Positions 38,264-64,000 of a stretch of 64,000 bases of DNA are shown here, piece by piece. Numbering within the stretch: the first letter of the stretch is position 1; every line of letters starts with the position of its first letter. The notes under the pieces were generated by a model. That model was given only the letters and a program-made list of their open reading frames with translations. It was not told the origin of the DNA and made no database searches. Where the stretch lies: contig JBAMJR010000140.1 in assembly GCA_038501785.1 (NCBI GenBank), positions 385,001 through 449,000 on the forward strand, in the 5' to 3' direction. The stretch comes from Myoxocephalus aenaeus. Lineage: Eukaryota; Chordata; Actinopteri; Perciformes; Cottidae. Position numbers and translations under genes: made by a program.

Positions 38264-41200
38264 CCAGGAGACACGGTACTGTGAAATCATGTTACTGGCT
38301 GTTGGGTCGCTGATAGAGGAAAGTCCACACGCCCAAGAGAAAATATGGCGTTGTGCAAAGTCTGGAGCAATTTGTCACACAGTTGACTCCGATTTAATAA
38401 ATTAATTTGAAAAACGAGTCCACTCCACGTTTTGGAGCTTCTACAGTCGTGGTTGCTTCAACATGTTGCTAAGTTATCACCCTGACAAGTTACTGATAGG
38501 ATAAAACATGTTAATAGAGAAGAGGAGAAGAATCCCTGAGTGGGTGTTTCAATGGAATCACAGACCTGCAGTCAGTTGATAAGATGGTCAGGGGTCAGAT
38601 TGTGTTGCTCAGGATTTACAATAGCAAAACCAGTCCAATGGAGTTCAACTTGGCTGAACAGATGTGCTCCTTTGACCAATAGAAAGCTGTCTGGGCATGA
38701 TTGCCCTTCAGGGGAACGGAGAGCCCAAACAGAAGAAGCTATCGTAGCTGTGCTGTATCATCCATTATCACCACCTCTGGGAAATCACAATGGACATAAA
38801 TAAATATACAAATTGATTATTTATTTCCAATAATCATTAGCTGCAGCCCCAGATGGCTTCGCATGCTCTTAGCAATCAAGAGCTCTGCATTTGTCCAGAA
38901 CAAGTAATGGCCACATATTGACTATAAAATCTGTGATAAATAATTGATTGGAACAAGGGAGGCAAACCTGAGGCTTGGGAGGAAGAAGATGAAATTAGCT
39001 TCTTTTTTTTTGCATGAATGCCTCGATTCACTTGGCTGCGACTTCCCTCAACAAGCCCGGACCTTATTACGAGGCTGTAAATCATACGAGGGTGAGCAGC
39101 ACAAACTCAGACCTGACAGCAGCCAACGACCTGACATCTCCACCAACGGAGTTGGCTGAACAGCCTCACAACATAAACATATCTTTATCAATTACACACT
39201 TCTCACAACAAATGGTGCCAAATTGAGGTTTAACTAATGCTTTGGCACGAAACAACCAATCCGGTTCAAGGAATTAAAAGCTCGCTGCTATAATGAACCA
39301 CATTGATTTTACAGTAAATGGGTTCGATACTAATGGGAAAGCATCACCGGCTGTACTGGAGCTATTTACAGCTGTGGGGAGTATCGATCACCGCCGAACA
39401 GATCATAAATGCTTTCCCGCGGTCAAGCTGTACACTGCACGTGGCCGAACTGATTACATGGCAGGCAACCAATCAACTGATGCTACAGTCTTGAGAATGT
39501 ATTAAACAACACAGCATTCGTTTGAGTGGTACCACTCTGTTGGCGCAGCAGGGTCATCTGGCAGAAAAAGCTGAGCCGAGGGAGTTTCCCAAACGGGAAA
39601 ATCCTTCTTGTTGATGGTCAAACAGTGTCTGATACACCCCCCCCCCCCCAATAAGCCTTTCCAACAGCATAATCAGGGGAGGCGCCGTTTTCGGAAACCG
39701 AAGATCTGGCAAGCACATCCACTTTACCCGGGGCTTGGACTCGTGTGGTGGTGGTGAGAAAGGAGTCAGGGTTTGAACCCTCTCAAGCTCTCTTCTTCTC
39801 ATTCCCCTCACAGCGTCTTCTGTCACAGCTGGGAGGCGCCATTCACGCCCAATCGGGCATTTCTCCCATTATTTGAATGCGGGGGGTGCATTAAGGCTGT
39901 GGCGGAGAGGACCACGAGGGATGCCGGAAAAACTCAACGCAGTGGCCTACAGCAGAGAGTTGGAACTTAGTTAATTTGCGGGGATCGGCATTTCACAAGT
40001 AGTCACTCAATTTGGCCTTGTTGCACCCGTTGGAAACCGTTTAGCCTTTAGATGTGGCCAGACGACACGTCGTTCAAACTACTTTGTATCAATTATACCC
40101 CAACAAAGCGGCCCAATCCGAGCCACAAAGCTTAAACCTGCTGCACCAACGGACACCCAATGAGTAGCTCAGGAGCATCGTTGCATAAGGATCATAATGC
40201 AGTCCTTGTCCCGGACTAAACTGCAGCATTGTTTGGCAGCACAGGAGCAAAAGGATGGATTTACCCTGCTTCATGATTCCTAGACAGAGAGAGTATCCTG
40301 CTGCAGTCGGGACGACCCCGACTGTGGAGCACAGATCGGCTTTCCTGCCCCCCCGCCCTCCTTTTGACCCTGACTCCTCCTTGACCCGGACAGCTCCCAA
40401 ATAAGCTTCAACATACAAGGTTGCAGCGTTGCAAAAAGCCCTCTCTCACATGTTTCAAGATGAATTATGACTCCCGGTCATGGTGAGCAGAAGAACGCCG
40501 CAGATTATCCATCAGTTTATTTTCAGTGTCTGCGCAAGAAGACGGGGAGTCGATGGCTCGCGGCTCCAGTCAATTGACATTCCACTGGCTGGGACGAATT
40601 CAGAATCTTTCCAACTGAGTAACTCTAGGAAGCTGTCTATTTGGTTCGGCCCTTTGCTCCCTGCCCTCCTACTGATTCACCCCTTCCTTCCATAAATTAT
40701 GCTTAAGTAAGCCTTATGATTTAGCATACTGCTAGTTTATCATTGCAGACACTGCAGCATGGCTAGACGAGCTTGATAAATACTTAAGATTCATGACCAA
40801 TGGTCTCGAAGCGTTCGTTGGACTTTTCATCGTTATGGAGCTACCGTAAAGGTAACACATTTATCAATTCCTTCCTAAAGCAAGACTAAAAACCACACTG
40901 GTAGCAGCTCTAAAATACACAAATTGTCCCTAAAAGCCAATGTGTCACTTCATATTTATATAAAAATCAATCACCTGACTCATCTCCTTTTCATATTTTG
41001 TATCATACAACTGGATAGAAATATAAACTTTAAGACAGAAGGTATGTCAATCGTTTTCCTCTTTTCCTCTCATTTACAAACAGTAGGACATTAAAAATAG
41101 TTTAAAAAAAAATCCTTTCTGTGACCGTCATCAAACCCACATATTTAAAGAATTGAGTGCTTTTGAAGTAATTGTACTTGGGCTTCCTGCTCTGGGCCAC

Positions 41201-43508
41201 TGCATGGTTAATTTCAACAGAATAACATTCAAAAAGGTATAGAGCTAGAAAGTATAAAGCCAGGATACAAATAATAATAATAACAACAACAACAACAACA
41301 AATGGTAGGAGTATAAAAAGTGTCAAGTAAAGAAAATGGCATTTTATCAAATTTTTGTATATCTAATAATTAAACCTGAATTTGACTTTGACACAGTTTT
41401 CATACCACTACATTCATAATTAAAACACCTTTGCAGCTTTCCAAAATACAAAACCGTCGACGACTATAAAGCTACTGTGAGTGGTATTTTATGTTGCATT
41501 TAAACTGGTAAAGGTTCAGTGGACTGATAGAGTGGCACCGGAGCAGAATGTGACAAGTCGGGCCGATGCATAAAAACGTTTTCATCAATGGAAATATCTG
41601 CTCTCAGTGGCACCAGTCCCGCTGTTGTATTTCCAGCTAGTTTCTCCTCTTAACAGGCGTCTCAACGGTCCAAGCTTCTGATCTTGCAACCCGGAGTAAC
41701 ACAACTGCCTGCGACCGGACAGAACCCTGAACAGAAGACTGAGGAGACGGGCAGCGTCAGACTCCCAAATGCTGGACGACTGTGCTCCCTGCTAGGAAAG
41801 TGTATCAACAATTGGGATCTATGATGTGGCCTCGAACTTCACCCGACGCCAACAAACAACGGGCCATTACAGCACAATTAAGTTATAGGAGCTGAATCAT
41901 CCTTCAAAATAAGAGCCTTCAGAGTGTTCTCTGTAAAGACAGCAGGGAGAGCGTTCAGGTGGGGTTCGATCCCTGGGCTGCAAACGCTGTAACGCCTCTC
42001 GTTCACCTCTGCACATTACGAAACTGAACAGAGACAGTCGCTGTTCAGTTCAGCAACTCTGGGGGAAGTCGGTACGACAGCGACCGACCGCTGAGCCCTG
42101 TTTGGTAACCCCTCAAGCCCTAATACCTGATCACTTTGGCAGGCTTACTGCGAAGCAAACGAGCAACGGGACCATTTAGGGCCATGATTGGATCTGGTCC
42201 ATAATGAATTCAGGGCCTTAGATCAGTTGTTCCACCTCTTATTTCCCACTCAGTAATCTGGCTGGGGGGAGGATTGGAGAGTAATCTGGATAGAAGGAGG
42301 GAGACAGGGAGGGAGGGAGACAATCCTCTCTGCTGCGATTCCTCTTTACATCATCAGTTTCACCGGCAAAAAGTGCAATAATGTCCCAGTGCAGGTGTGA
42401 ACAATACGGTTGTATTGTTATCATTAATGATTAACAACGCATGCTGGGATCAAAAAGGGACAAGCAACACAAGAGTTGTGTTTCATGTAACTCAAAACAG
42501 AGGAACACAGTTTGTCACTTTGAACATCAGTTGATGAAAACTATTTCATAAATAAACTTAAGGTCCACCTGTGAGCTTTTTCCAGCCCTTCAAACGCTCA
42601 TTCTTCTCCTCAGCTTTGCCGGACCACGCTCAGTTAGAATAGCCAACTCCACCATGAGATGCAGCTGAAAGCTCTGGGAGGGGCTCTTGGATTTTGCGTT
42701 TTTCCCCCCATTGTAGCTAAATCAAATATTGACCCCTAAATGTAACAGTTTACTGTGTGGGCGTGTGAGGAGGGAATGGAGAAATCTGAATGAGTGAGAA
42801 GCTTATCTTTGAGCATCAGCAGCATTGCGGGGCAGCCAATGATAAGCAGTGATCAGAGCGAGAACAAATCAGTGGAGACTGATTATAATATCTCAGTCTC
42901 TAGCAAACAGAATGCACTGCTGTGATATGCATGGAGTATGGCGGTGCACGTGCTCGACTACGTAAACACTGTACGACACAAGTCGCAGTGCTGTTTGTCC
43001 CTCCTAGCAGACGTGAATGAGTGGGTGAGTCAAGCTACCTAGCATAACTTCGCTCCTCTGTCTGCTGTGACTGTGCAACTTCACTGCGCGGTGCGCACCC
43101 ATGCTGCCTCAAGTGCTGTCGGGAATATCGGAAGGACCATATTCAGTCGCACGTGACCTGCCCACCGTCGTAGTAAATGCGACGGGCGGAGTGAAAGCTC
43201 ATAGTAGGTGTTAGCTATGAGTCCATGAAAGCTGCAGAACATCTGCCCGCTGGCAAGAAACGTTATTAATGCGCGTCCGGCCCGCTGCTCTTCGAAAGTA
43301 AGAGTTTCCGAGGCGCACCTGAAGGCACCGTTATATCCTCCACCACCACACCGTCGCTGTGAGATCACTCGTCCGAAATCACCGTCCCTTCACTGCTACG
43401 AAAAAACTGCCCAGCGGTCCGCGCGCTTGCTTCGTGCTCACAGCAAACGGCGCACGTTCCCGACACGACGCGAGTACAACACAATGTTCGTCTTTAAATG
43501 TGACTCAC

Positions 43509-43620
43509 CGTTAGTTGTCTGCTCTTTTTTTGACAGTTTGTCGGGAGTCCGCGAGCGTCGCTGTCACCGCTACGATCCGCCCACCCGAGTGTGCTCTCCG
43601 CTGGCCGCAGACTAACTGTG
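43509..43620 (-). other. map4: Probable map4 non-coding first exon (5' UTR)
   Basis: On the minus strand a GC-rich stretch ends ACTAACG/GTGAGTCA, a strong splice donor (last exon base 43,509). It lies just downstream of three CCAAT boxes and GC boxes. It has no open start codon in a good context. The map4 start exon begins right after an acceptor and so needs an upstream 5' UTR exon; this is the only CpG-island-like candidate found, and vertebrate MAP4 genes do have a long intron after a non-coding exon. The 5' boundary (about 43,620) is a guess. The link to map4 is inference. Confidence 0.5.
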
Positions 43621-43870
43621 ATCCTCCCCGGAGGAGCTCTGCTCCAATCAGAGAGCGACGCCGGTGACCGGCTTCCGTGTTAGCCAATGAAACCCACGCT
43701 ACACTGCGAGTGACGAGGTTATCGTCCAATCACAGAGTTCAAACGCTGGGCGGGCCCTCCGTCGTCACCAAATGTACTTTTGACAGACAACTTGTACACA
43801 CAATGGAGAAGTTTGACTCCTTTTACGGGACGTTGCCTGCCCAATAGCGGGGGTGGGGGTGGGGGGCACA
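43578..43870 (-). promoter_or_regulatory. CpG-rich promoter with three evenly spaced CCAAT boxes
   Basis: CCAAT pentamers at 43,644-43,648, 43,684-43,688 and 43,726-43,730 (all in + orientation, i.e. ATTGG toward the minus-strand gene) are 40 and 42 bp apart. GC boxes (GGGTGGGCGG near 43,578 and GGGCGGG near 43,750) and dense CpG surround them; there is no TATA box. This is the layout of an NF-Y/Sp1 housekeeping promoter. It probably drives map4; a bidirectional role cannot be excluded. A run G5-T-G5-T-G6 lies at 43,849-43,866. Confidence 0.6.
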
Positions 43871-46061
43871 CGGCCCCTGCCCAGGAAGACGCCCTGACAT
43901 CGGCCAGATCACCGGAATGTCACCGATCAGTTGTTACGGCAAATACGGGTCCAGTTAGAAACGAGACGAGACGGATACGTCCACCTGTATTATGGATGGG
44001 ACAGATAGTTCGACCATTTAGTCCGGATTATTATCTATTCTTTAAATATAATAGTTCAAACTGGAAGCACAAATAATTAAAGACACATCACAAAACATGT
44101 TTATTTATTATAACTCCAATTATATTGATAATGAGATCAAACTAATGGCGGATGATGTGTCTAGTAAATGTATTGAACACATTATTGTGGTTAATTCCCC
44201 CATGAGAGCTTGTCAAATTTAAATAACTCTCCAAAAATAGAACCTGAGAGTATAAAAAAAATGTTTAAAGCAATTTTAACCGCAAAACGGTTCAACCTCA
44301 CATGTAGGTTTAGAGCGACACCTTGTGATGGAAATGACAAACAGCCACGACGTGCCTCCTCATTAGTCTGTGGATATACAGTATGGACGCTGAGAGGTCC
44401 AGTGTCTCCTGATGTGTAAACACCTGCTGCTCTGTTTAAGTCACACCTCATAATGTCTCTGGTGTGTTGACAAGAGCCCCTAACATGTTTCCTTTGTGGA
44501 TGATTTAAAGGAGCAATGTACAGGTCATTCAGAGCATGAGTATCCTGCATGTGAGCGGGCACCAGTTTACCACGCCATCCCGACCCCATCACTGTTGGCT
44601 GTCAGCACTCTTGTTCTGTTAGTAAGGTTAGCTGCAAGCCGCCGGCTCGGCCGTCACCACGTTGAGCCGTAACAGGAATGCTCCCAATCTTGTGGAAGAG
44701 GGTGAAGTTACTGTGAGGAACTTTTAACTGGTTATGAACCAGTCTCAGTTTGATCGTGGTGCCTCTTTATGACCTACATTAGTAAACGAGACAATAATAA
44801 ATATGCATTTTTTCTAGTTATTCTTGATGCTCGTCATCGGTGCCACCGACTCGGATTCCGTGCAAAATCAGACGAAATCATGCAGGTTCACCAGAAACTC
44901 CTTCAGCTCAGACTCCAGCCTATTGCCTACGACCTGCAGTCAGAGCACCGGCGGGAGGAGGAGAGCTCAGTGGCATCAGCGCCTCCTCCTCCTCTTCCTC
45001 TTCCTCCTCTTCCTCCCCCTCCTCCTCCTCCTCCTCCAGGAGCAGAGCTCTCCTCTCTGTTCCTCCGGTCCCCGCTGGGAGCCGACACTGACACCACGCT
45101 GCTGGACCCGCTGGAGGGGAGGGAGGCACAGGAGAACCAGAACCAGGACTGAGTGGGTCAGACTGTCAGTCCCTGCTGCAGTACAATGAGAGGTTTTCTA
45201 AAGGGAATCTGGTGCTTGTAAACACTACCAATTTTGTCCACAGGGAGCGCCAGAATCAAAACAAAATGAAAATTCCTCGTAGTGGCTTAAAAGAAAGGGA
45301 GTTGCTCCTGGAAATATTAGCAATAATTGGTTGATGTAGTCATTGTACACATTTTAAAATCCTAATATGCATTTATGACACAGTAAGACAGGAAACAACA
45401 CAACTTAAATGTGGAGAGAAACACAAACCCAGTAAAAGACAGAAGGATCAGTCCCGACATCATACGTTTGCTTTCAAAGAGGTTTATTGAAAGAAATATT
45501 TTTGAAATGTTATAAAGTTCAACCATTGATAATGCTATCACACAATCAGAACCTAGAGATTCACCGTTTCCCCCTCCAACTTTCTTCCACATTTGATATG
45601 AATAAGGTGCTGCCCAATATTACCAATCTATGGTTGATATTCCACGCTCTGCCATAGAGTATTAAGAAGATTGACAATTTTCAATTTGTTTTGATGTGGT
45701 TGACATCACACAACTCAGCATATGTTAAAGACATGCTATTGCTAACATAATTCAACACCTCGGGCACTGAAAATAAAGCAAGATGTGGTCGGAAACGGCT
45801 CTCAGAGGTGTCGATAGTTGACTCTTCAGAGGGCAGCCCGTCCCAGCTGGGCCAAAGGAGGATTTTAATTATTTCAGATGCACTTGATTTACCTTCGTTG
45901 ATCTTTGGGGAAACGGTCATCAGTTCTGCCCACACATGCATCACTCCGTTACAGTGGTTCGCAACCAAAGATACAAATATACAATATAATATTGTATCAT
46001 CTAGGATCACTATGTTTGCAGCTATTCATTACCCATTTCTATAGTAGTAGTAGTATATATA

Positions 46062-46093
<32 letters not shown>

Positions 46094-46675
46094 GACTCTC
46101 CCGTAACCCGGAAGAATTCAGTGTTTCACTCTACACACAGTTTGCAAGCATACAGCAAAAGAAATCAGCTGCTTTGCACGTCAAACCCCCTCATTGCTGG
46201 ATGATTCTCAGTGCAGCATGCAAGTAAAAATGTGCACAATATTAAAAGTCTTCAGCTTCTTCATCCTCATCACCCTCATCGTCGCATCCGTTTCTACCAC
46301 GGACGGATTTTTTATTTTGTAGATGTTTTTCAATCGGGTGATTATTTTAATAAGAAATTAGAGCAGACTTTATTTATTTAGTATATTTTCCTCTATAGTA
46401 TTCTGCATTTCAAAGCATGCCAAAGACTCATTTTTTTCAGTTTCTGCATAGTGCTGGCTATACGAGTGCCAAAGACTTTGATTCCTTTACAAGTAGTAGA
46501 AGTTGGTATGTACAGGCGAGGAGCAGGCAGAGCGGATCCACTGTAAACGGTACCAAACCCCCTCCTCCCCCGGTGCTCAAAATATCTACAAAGACAGAAC
46601 GCAAGTCAGTCAAGAACTCATAGAAAGTTGAACAGAGCTGAAAAAAGCTCAGCGGTATGGAAGAGCCATTAAGGA

Positions 46676-46727
<52 letters not shown>

Positions 46728-49700
46728 CTGTAAGATGGGTTTATATATCCGTGTTTAAATGCAAAAAGGGGTGAAAAACACTCCTTCTACACCCTCCTCC
46801 AACAAACACACCCCCGTTCCCAAAGTGCACCCTCTACTCTTATAATATGCAGTATGCATTACATAAACGTAGTCTGTAGCATTGAATATTCCACTACGGT
46901 CTACCGTCACGCGCCAGGAGGATGAGTCGACAACAACCACCTTCTGGTTTCTCTGAGGTCCTCGTTCTGAGCGTAAAGAGACAGTTCAGGCCACGAGGTG
47001 ACTGGTATTGAACGCTAGCTCTCGCTACAGCGTGCGTGATGGCGAGGAGAGCCCGCTTTGTCAAAATCACCACCTCAGCACTACACTGTAAAAAAAAAAG
47101 AAAAGAAAAATTCACTGGTAAAGAAGTGGACAGAACTCTAGATTTGGTGAGCGGAAGCTTATCAAGCTTTTGGAAATCCGTGATGCAGTCACTTACATTT
47201 TAAGGGGCTTCTAGCTGCTTTGCACCAACTGTGATTCAAAATTGAACATGTTGAATCACTGTATTGACAGTACCGAGAATCACAACCCCAAAAAAGTGAT
47301 TTAAAGTCACTTTTAAAGAACTCGAACATCATAAGTTAATGCAGCGACATTTACATGCGAGTTTAAAATGGCGCCGGCGGTCGCTTGCTTTGGTTCCAAG
47401 CTAAAGTTACCCTCGGCTGCAGCACCTGTGAAAACAGGTCAAACGGGCCACGTGCACTATGTGCGTCGAATGTGGCTTTGTGTGTATGTGCGAATTGATC
47501 AGTATAGAATAAGTCATAATAATAAATAAAATAGAATGGGGAGGAACGTGTTTACACAGACAGCCTTCTCATTAACCCAAGACAAAGTGATACAAAACAC
47601 AGGCAGAGAGAAATAATCCTACAACAATAAATAAACACAATAGCTTAGACCAGCGTGCGGCCAAATACAATCTTCACAAGTCTGCCTTAAGGGGGCGCTC
47701 CGAACGGAGTGGCGGTCTCCTCCCTTCTGATTAGTCGGTTTGGAGTTGTGAGACTGACACGTTCCTGAGGCTTCATGGAGCATCTGCACTGTTTAGGAGC
47801 TAAAGTGCTCAACGTTAGCGGGCTGCAGTTAAGCTGCTACAAGTCTTAACTGTTTAAAGGACTATTGCACTTCTTCAGCAGGCTCCGGGATCATTTTGTA
47901 TCACGGGAGGCAATTTGAAAACGTCATAGGTTAGTTATTGAAGATATTAGGTGTTTACTAAAAGGGTTCATCATTGCACATCTTTGCCTGCCCTGAGGAA
48001 TCTGGGTAAACTCCAGACCACCGTCTTAACAGCAGCACCACTGCACAGTGTTCTTTTCCATCACCGCCATCATAAATAACATTGCTATTTATTCCATTTA
48101 TAGATATATAGAGATAGTTAAAGAGGGGAGAGGTATGTGATATACATGCACTCTGCAAAGTGTGAAACATCTGACTGTTAAATGATTTATACTTATTCCC
48201 AGGACTTTTGTTTCATATACAGGAATTCTTAGTATGCAAGGAACACCTTCCTCTTGAGGCTGCGTCATTGAAAAGGAACCCACCTTGATCCTGCTCACTG
48301 CGATCACGTCGTTCATCATGAACTTTTCATTTGTTTTTCCCACTTCCATGAGGCCCGACCTTCCACTTTCGTGATATAATATGATGCAGGCGGATGAAAG
48401 ATCAAAGAGCGACAGATGGTCCAAACTACAACCAGGCTCTTGTTAATCTTCAATTGCAAACCGATTGGTGCATCTTTTCTTTCTGCCAGTTAGCCTATCT
48501 GTACATATGCTGCATCTTCACACCTCAAATATGTGTGTTGGCAGGCTGCTAAAATGATCTGAGGGCTTCAAAATGGGAGGCCAGATAGTTCATGTAAAGT
48601 ATTCTGAAAAGCAGTGGTGCTGAGGTACATTTTCTTCCTCCTGGGATCCCTACTGCTGTAGTATTGAGAGTTATTGGGGGAACTCCTAAGTGTTTTAAAA
48701 CCTACATTGCACAGTAAAGGTTTTTTATTTGTGCTGGCTAGATTCCAAACGATCCGTCCCCCGCCTGTTTAACCTCTGAAACCAGTCCAACTGTGTCCTC
48801 CGCGTTAGAATCCAGAGACTCTCTCCAGCGCGTGCAAAAACCAGGACAAACTCAAAACACGTGAACAGATAATGGGATTAACGCACACTCACGCATCTCT
48901 TCTTGCTGATTGCATATTGCACTGTACATAGAATGATGGTGCGTTCGGCTGGTCATCGTAAACCGGCAAACTTGCTGTATTTACGGAATCGCAAGACAAA
49001 ACCGGTTCATGTACAAGGTGAAAGCATTCTGGGCGCTTGCTCAGGTGAAGAACAAAGTAAGGACCGATGAAATCTGAGGTAGCAAATTCAACTGTGACGA
49101 ACAAGATTCACTATCAATCTCTTTCCTTTATGTGCTTTGATTTTTTTAAATGAAAGCAGGCCAGTGCCATCTCATCACATCGTCATAAGTTGTCCATTTC
49201 TCTTCAAGGTCAAAGCTTGTGGTTTTAGTAAACGTGGGTTTCCTGCTTGTTTAAGTATTTATAGTTTGCGTTTTTTTTTGGTGCACTGTCTTCATGGTAA
49301 ACTGGTATTTACCTGTTAGTGACACTGCATGTTCTTCGCTCTCCAGCAAATCTGTACCATGTTTGTGGTAGGGCAGCTGATATGTTCATCGAGAAAAAAT
49401 CATGGCTTTTAACCCTCCAGTTCCCACCCCTGAGGTGCAAACCAGTCAATCCAGTGTGCTCTTGGGACGAGGGTGGGGACCAATGACAGAACGGGACAGC
49501 AGGTTTCCTGTTAGGCCAGCTAACACTACAATTCACCAACCGGTTTGCAAGTTTTTCGGAAGCGCCACGGACATACAGGATAGAATAAACATGATCTCCA
49601 TCGGGTTTTCAGTGCAAGACGTAAATGGCTACTTGTTTTCGTCGTTGTCTTGTTCTTGACGCAGGACACAGCAGTAAAGGGATTCTCCTACAGGACAGCA

Positions 49701-50093
49701 GTCATCTGTGTGTGTTACGTGTCGTCCTTCAGCAGGTCGACAGAGAGGCGGACTGTGAAGCAGCAGAGAGGAGCTCTGCTCTGTTCGTGGTTTTGGTTAA
49801 AGGTTGTACCGCTGTGCAGCTCAGAAAGCTCCATGATGGGGGGGGACTTCAGGGAGAGGGAGAGAGAGAGAGAGAGGGGCCTCAACCCCCTCCCGCCCGG
49901 CTTCACTGTCTGAGTAGAGTGTCTCTTAGAAAGTGGTGAAAGGTCAGAGGTGAAGGTACAGTAGCAGGGTGCCCTAAAGGGTTTTGGTGGTAGGTTCAGT
50001 AGTTGCCTCTCGATCCCCAAACGGTGGAAACAGGAAGGGACTCTCGTTCACTCTCTGTATCCCCCCCTCCTTTCCCCTCCTTTCCCCTCTTCC
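43871..50093. other. Region between the map4 promoter and the kcnh2 stop, including the kcnh2 3' UTR
   Basis: kcnh2 is transcribed toward this region, so its 3' UTR starts at 50,093. Minus-strand AATAAA motifs occur at 48,724-48,729 and 45,483-45,488 among others; I cannot tell which is used. There is also an unassigned open frame at 44,769-45,152, a (TA)n tract near 46,060 and a (TG)n tract near 46,700. The rest looks like unique non-coding DNA. Confidence 0.5.
44769..45152 (+). other. Unassigned open frame, possible hAT transposase remnant
   Basis: 127 codons, open from 44,769 to a TGA at 45,150-45,152. The middle reads AFFLVILDARHRCHRLGF, then KSDEIMQVHQKLLQLRLQ, then a proline run encoded by a CCT/CTT repeat, then GADTDTTLLDPLEG. 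The LDARHRCHRLGF stretch resembles the LDPRxKxLxF motif of hAT/ZBED transposases. A polypyrimidine-AG (TTTTTTCTAG) lies just before VILDARH, so it could also be a spliced exon. I do not recognise a host gene. Confidence 0.3.

Positions 50094-64000
<13,907 letters not shown>

Noticed and set aside
38036..38405. Periodic Cys/Val/Arg/Pro protein repeats on both strands
   Set aside because: A 13-bp minisatellite read in three frames gives a 13-residue period; not a protein.
41940..42110. GGGGTTCGATCCCTGG, a B-box-like sequence that could mark a tRNA or SINE
   Set aside because: No A box at the right distance and no cloverleaf could be drawn, so it was not called.

Overview
The window looks like nuclear DNA of a ray-finned fish, probably a percomorph teleost. 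The reasons are split vertebrate genes with GT-AG introns, many (CA/GT)n microsatellites, Tc1, hAT and TTAA-type DNA transposons, a tRNA-derived SINE and an L2/Rex-like LINE, plus several dispersed repeats I recognise as common in teleosts. No species can be named from the sequence.

Two protein-coding genes are supported, both on the minus strand and in tandem. (1) The 3' half of an ether-a-go-go-related potassium channel, best matched to kcnh2 (ERG1), lies at 50,094-63,225. Thirteen exons run in phase from S4 through S5, pore, S6, C-linker, cyclic-nucleotide-binding-homology domain and the C-terminal tail to the stop codon (737 residues). The S1-S3, PAS and first exons lie beyond the right edge. 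(2) The 5' part of map4 (microtubule-associated protein 4). The ATG exon is at 17,925-18,111 and a phase-compatible second coding exon is at 167-280. A likely non-coding first exon ends at 43,509, under a CpG-rich promoter with three CCAAT boxes. The rest of map4 lies beyond the left edge.

Region by region: 0.2-17.9 kb is map4 intron, with a SINE, TTAA-MITE pieces, a 1.6-kb dead Tc1 element and long microsatellites. 17.9-18.1 kb is the map4 start exon. 18.1-43.5 kb is the proposed first map4 intron. It holds two hAT-type non-autonomous elements that share an internal module, a degraded Tc1 remnant, a TTAA-flanked element with 192-bp tandem repeats, a 5'-truncated LINE with a damaged reverse transcriptase, and a 13-bp minisatellite. 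43.5-43.9 kb is the promoter/CpG island. 43.9-50.1 kb is intergenic DNA plus the kcnh2 3' UTR. 50.1-63.2 kb is kcnh2, and 63.2-64 kb is kcnh2 intron.

The observations most worth checking are: kcnh2 carries four introns inside what I know as single exons of human KCNH2 (7, twice; 12; 14). A 217-bp ACY repeat begins 26 bases after the donor of the selectivity-filter exon. The map4 promoter has evenly spaced CCAAT boxes. Composite repeat structures occur at 18.9, 28.3, 34.6 and 38.1 kb. I found no sign of a novel defence, biosynthetic or other multi-gene system here.
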